DNA of 64,000 nt from Otis tarda (lineage: Eukaryota; Chordata; Aves; Otidiformes; Otididae): positions 58,791,001-58,855,000 of the forward strand of contig CM048552.1 of assembly GCA_026413225.1 (NCBI GenBank), given 5' to 3'. The position numbers and the translations under genes are program-made. The notes beneath the pieces were generated by a model. That model searched no databases. It was not told the origin of the DNA and worked only from the letters and a program-made list of their open reading frames with translations. Shown piece after piece: positions 61,501-64,000 of this stretch. Position 1 is the first letter of the stretch. The number at the start of each line of letters is the position of its first letter.

Positions 61501-62822
61501 TGTAAAGCAGATAATCTTGGACTACTCCTGGTGAAGAAGTTAAGCATTTGAAAATGTGTTGCCAGGTTCAAAGCTGTAGCTATCTAGCCTTTGGTTTCAA
61601 GGGCCTGTGGGTATTTCTTTAAGATACTAAGAATTTAGTGTATTCTAAACTGATGGAAGACCTATTGTAACATAGGAAATGTGGGAAATATGATACTTGG
61701 TTTGTTTCTAGAAAGTCCAAGAGAACTGTTAAACAATAACCTCATTTAAGAATGTGTAAATCTCAAGTAAGGAATCTGAAGAATAAATGTTATAAAGTGC
61801 AGACAAATCCAGAAAATGAAAGTAAAAATTATATTAATGGATTTATACTTTTTCCCTAATGAGTTCCAGAAGGAGTTTGTTGAGCTTGGAAGTTAGTCAA
61901 TATAAACTACAGAAAAACTCCAGGGTGGGATCTCAAAGCTCAAGCTGTATTCTTCCTGGTTCATGTGTAACTAGAAATTCTTTCAGTTTCCTAACGTCAG
62001 CAGTTTTAACCAAAGCTCTTGTCCTTCTATAAACTCTCTGTGAGTAATTCCAGTTTGCAGGAGTGGAGTCTTATTTATCTGTTTCTCTCTGCCTTGAGTT
62101 GTGCAAGAATCCATGTTTACTACAAAATAATTATCTCCATCACCTAAGTCTGCAGACATAATTCTTACTGCAAGGCAGCAGTAGTCTTGATGAACAGAGA
62201 GGTTTCATTTTTCTTTTAAATGGTGTTACTATCAATTCCAGAATTGGACATCAGAACCACATCCCAGCTTTCCCTCCAAAAAGCAAAGATGGGATCCAAA
62301 ACCATGGGAATAAGTACTGGGCCTTTATTATTTGTCTTCTTTTCTTAATCTTTTAAGATCAAATTTTTAAGCTTTTCTTTGCTGTAGTAAAGGCTAGAAG
62401 TTACTTCTCAATAAAAGTATAGATCTTCAGTCAGTGGCTTTGGGCAGTGTTTCTATTATTTGTAGGAACTGAGGGTCAAGGTTGGAAATCCCCATCACCT
62501 AGGAGATTTAAGAATAATATAAATGCTTCTCTTAAATGCTTCGGGTACTGTTATTTGACACTGAAGATGTCAAATAACAATGTGGTCTTTGAAGTGTGGG
62601 TACTTCCTTGTTTCAGTTGTAGCTCTTCCCCATGATACCAGGAAGAAAGCTTCTGATTCAGGGCCCATGCTTGAGAGCAAGAGAAGTTGAAGATGGGGAG
62701 CGAGGAAGGGAACAAAGACTCTGGATTTTGGATGTTTCTCTTCTGGTCCACCCTGAGGAATAAGTTAAGTTTTGACTCTTCGCAGGAATGAAAAAACACT
62801 GTTGCTTTTTAAGTACTTCTAG

Positions 62823-62876
62823 CGGACTTGTGGACATAATCTTGGAATGGCTGGGGGAGATCGTATGAAGAAAAAG
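62823..62876 (+). CDS. Candidate exon 2 with start codon (MAGGDRMKKK...)
   Basis: The 54-nt exon is bounded by an acceptor after a pyrimidine-rich stretch (TTGCTTTTTAAGTACTTCTAG) and by a perfect donor, AAG/GTAAGT, at 62,877. Its ATG at 62,847-62,849 has G at -3 and G at +4, a good initiation context. From there it encodes MAGGDRMKKK and ends in phase 0. The frame upstream of the ATG is also open to the exon edge, with a TAG straddling the acceptor (62,820-62,822). Because 54 is a multiple of three, the exon could equally be internal coding (RTCGHNLG before the Met) if exon 1 supplied a start. The lack of ATGs in the leader argues against that. The ten residues are basic and low in information; I do not recognise the protein. 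An alternative acceptor lies at 62,784 (CTCTTCGCAG). The exon call rests on signals and position, not on homology. Confidence 0.5.
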
Positions 62877-64000
62877 GTAAGTGTAATGGGAGGGGGAAAG
62901 AAGAGAGTGAAAAAGTTACTAGACTGGGCAGCAAGAGAAAATGGGAAAGGAGAAGGATAGAGAAGGGCAAATGGAAGGCACTTCTAAGTTAGCAAATCAC
63001 TGTCCCTCCTTCTGGCTTCTATAAACTGTTTTTGAGCTCTCTTGTTCTTTATTCCTTTAGCTCTTGGTGCAGCTTTCATGCATTTTTCCTACATTCAGCT
63101 AGTTTAGAGGTGGCACTGATAGGTTTTTGTTAGGGTGTGTGAGGTATGTGAATTCCTTATCAGCTGTTCTGATATCCTGTATCCTACATCAGTCAGTTGC
63201 AAGGATAGAATTGGTAAGCAACATGGTGAATATTCAAATTGTTTTAAGGAAAATTCAAGCAGCATAATTCTAATGGAATGCAATGTGTGACGTGGAATAT
63301 TATGAAATCTATTTTGAAAGCACAAGCAGTGTAAGAAATATTTTTCATTTTTTTAGAACATTTAAAAGACACTTAAATAGTGTTAGTAGCTACAGTACTT
63401 AATTGTTATAAACTGAAACAGAATATTCTTTGGATTCCATATAGTGTGTGCAGGTGCATGTTTGTGTGTGGCTGTGTGTGTGTGTATATATGTGTTTTTC
63501 TTTACTACAGCTCACTTGTTAAAAAATATTATTATTGAAACATATAAAATAAAGCTTGCTGTAGCATCCACACAAAATGCGTGCTCCTTCTGCTGGTATA
63601 TTTAACAAATATGAATTCTAGAGTGATTTCACTCATAGCAACAGGTAGATATTTATTGTTCTGTGTTTGATATAATCATTTTGGTAAAGCATGAATGAAG
63701 AAGTATATAAAACTGAGCTGACTTTATTTCAATCTTTATACAGGCACTAGGGAGAGACATAACTTTGTCAAAACCGAAAGAATAAAGTTAGTAAGAGAAA
63801 TAATGACTTGTGTTTCAGCCTTTAAAGCTCGTTTATGAGTAGTGTTTCTGAAAATCTAGACTCTCCTATTTTTGAAGTTTGTTATAGTATCCTAGTAGAT
63901 GATGGGTAAGTATGGCAAGGAGATTTGACCTATTTGCCTTCAAACTCAGTTGGCTGAGGCTCAGCTTCCTCGGTTGGTGACTGAAGCAGCAGAGTTTGTT
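62877..64000 (+). other. Predicted second intron, runs off the window
   Basis: Begins with GTAAGTGTAATGGGAGGGGG and continues to the window edge with no further exon recognised. It holds a TG-rich microsatellite at about 63,445-63,495. Confidence 0.4.
63445..63495. repeat. Imperfect (TG)n microsatellite
   Basis: Interrupted TG dinucleotide runs (GTGTGTG, TGTGTGTGG, CTGTGTGTGTGTGTA) ending in TATATATG. Confidence 0.85.

Larger units (their letters stand above)
22033..62822 (+). other. Predicted first intron, 40.8 kb
   Basis: It is bounded by the GTAAGT donor at the end of the CpG-island leader and by a pyrimidine-rich acceptor, TTGCTTTTTAAGTACTTCTAG, ending at 62,822. Two other donors inside the island, ATCG/GTGAGT at 22,099 and GCAG/GTAACA at 22,790, could give alternative first exons. 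No other exon with good splice sites and a long open frame was recognised within it, though a non-coding candidate exists at 23,997-24,071. The two identified ends are linked by inference only. Confidence 0.45.
50966..62822. other. Intron 1, last part: no gene or full transposon
   Basis: AT-rich DNA with TA-rich stretches near 53,085-53,105 and 53,353-53,380, a G/T-only tract at 55,856-55,899 and many A/T runs. A 145-codon plus-strand frame at 57,794-58,231 starts with a hydrophobic, signal-like segment but has no other support. A weak CR1-like scrap lies at 58,541-58,580. A possible ancient repeat (GGCAGATCAGACCAGAGATC) lies at about 59,565-59,585. Confidence 0.5.

Noticed and set aside
1-64000. 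CRISPR arrays, bacterial operons, tRNA or rRNA genes
   Set aside because: No spaced identical repeats, no prokaryotic gene packing and no recognisable tRNA or rRNA sequence were seen.

Overview
This window is vertebrate nuclear DNA, almost certainly from a bird. The strongest evidence is the repeats. There are CR1 LINE copies, one ending in tandem ATTCTATG-type octamers and others in the usual CR1 3' end text (GGTTGGAAGGGACC). There are also about 1-kb solo LTRs of a type common in bird genomes. Base composition is AT-rich apart from one large CpG island, and no prokaryotic gene organisation is visible. Nearly all open frames are short and look accidental.

Layout. Bases 1-20,590 hold no gene I can support: one CR1 copy (118-931), one complete solo LTR (10,611-11,602), one 3'-truncated LTR (15,164 to about 15,545), simple repeats and unannotatable DNA. 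Bases 20,590-22,790 are a roughly 2.2-kb CpG island, the only clear promoter. A plus-strand leader exon appears to leave it through a GTAAGT donor at 22,033. A minus-strand donor, also GTAAGT, faces the other way at 20,797, so the island may be a divergent promoter. The plus-strand sequence from 21,079 to 22,211 has no ATG at all, which fits a 5' UTR.

Bases 22,033-62,822 read best as one 40.8-kb first intron. It carries a deleted CR1 (31,071-32,370, minus), a solo LTR with target-site duplication (46,681-47,766, minus), a CR1 3' end (50,465-50,707, minus), a few very decayed CR1-like scraps and simple repeats. At 62,823-62,876 lies a 54-nt exon candidate with good acceptor and donor sites and an ATG in good context. 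It encodes MAGGDRMKKK and is followed by a second intron to the window edge. I do not recognise the gene from ten residues and give no symbol.

The window therefore shows mainly the promoter, leader exon and giant first intron of an unidentified gene. I found no convincing new biological system. The items most worth checking are the divergent island with its ATG-free leader, the small first coding exon, the two CR1 copies with different internal deletions, the 45-49-bp repeat array inside the LTR, and several short protein-like stretches that may be decayed pseudogenes.
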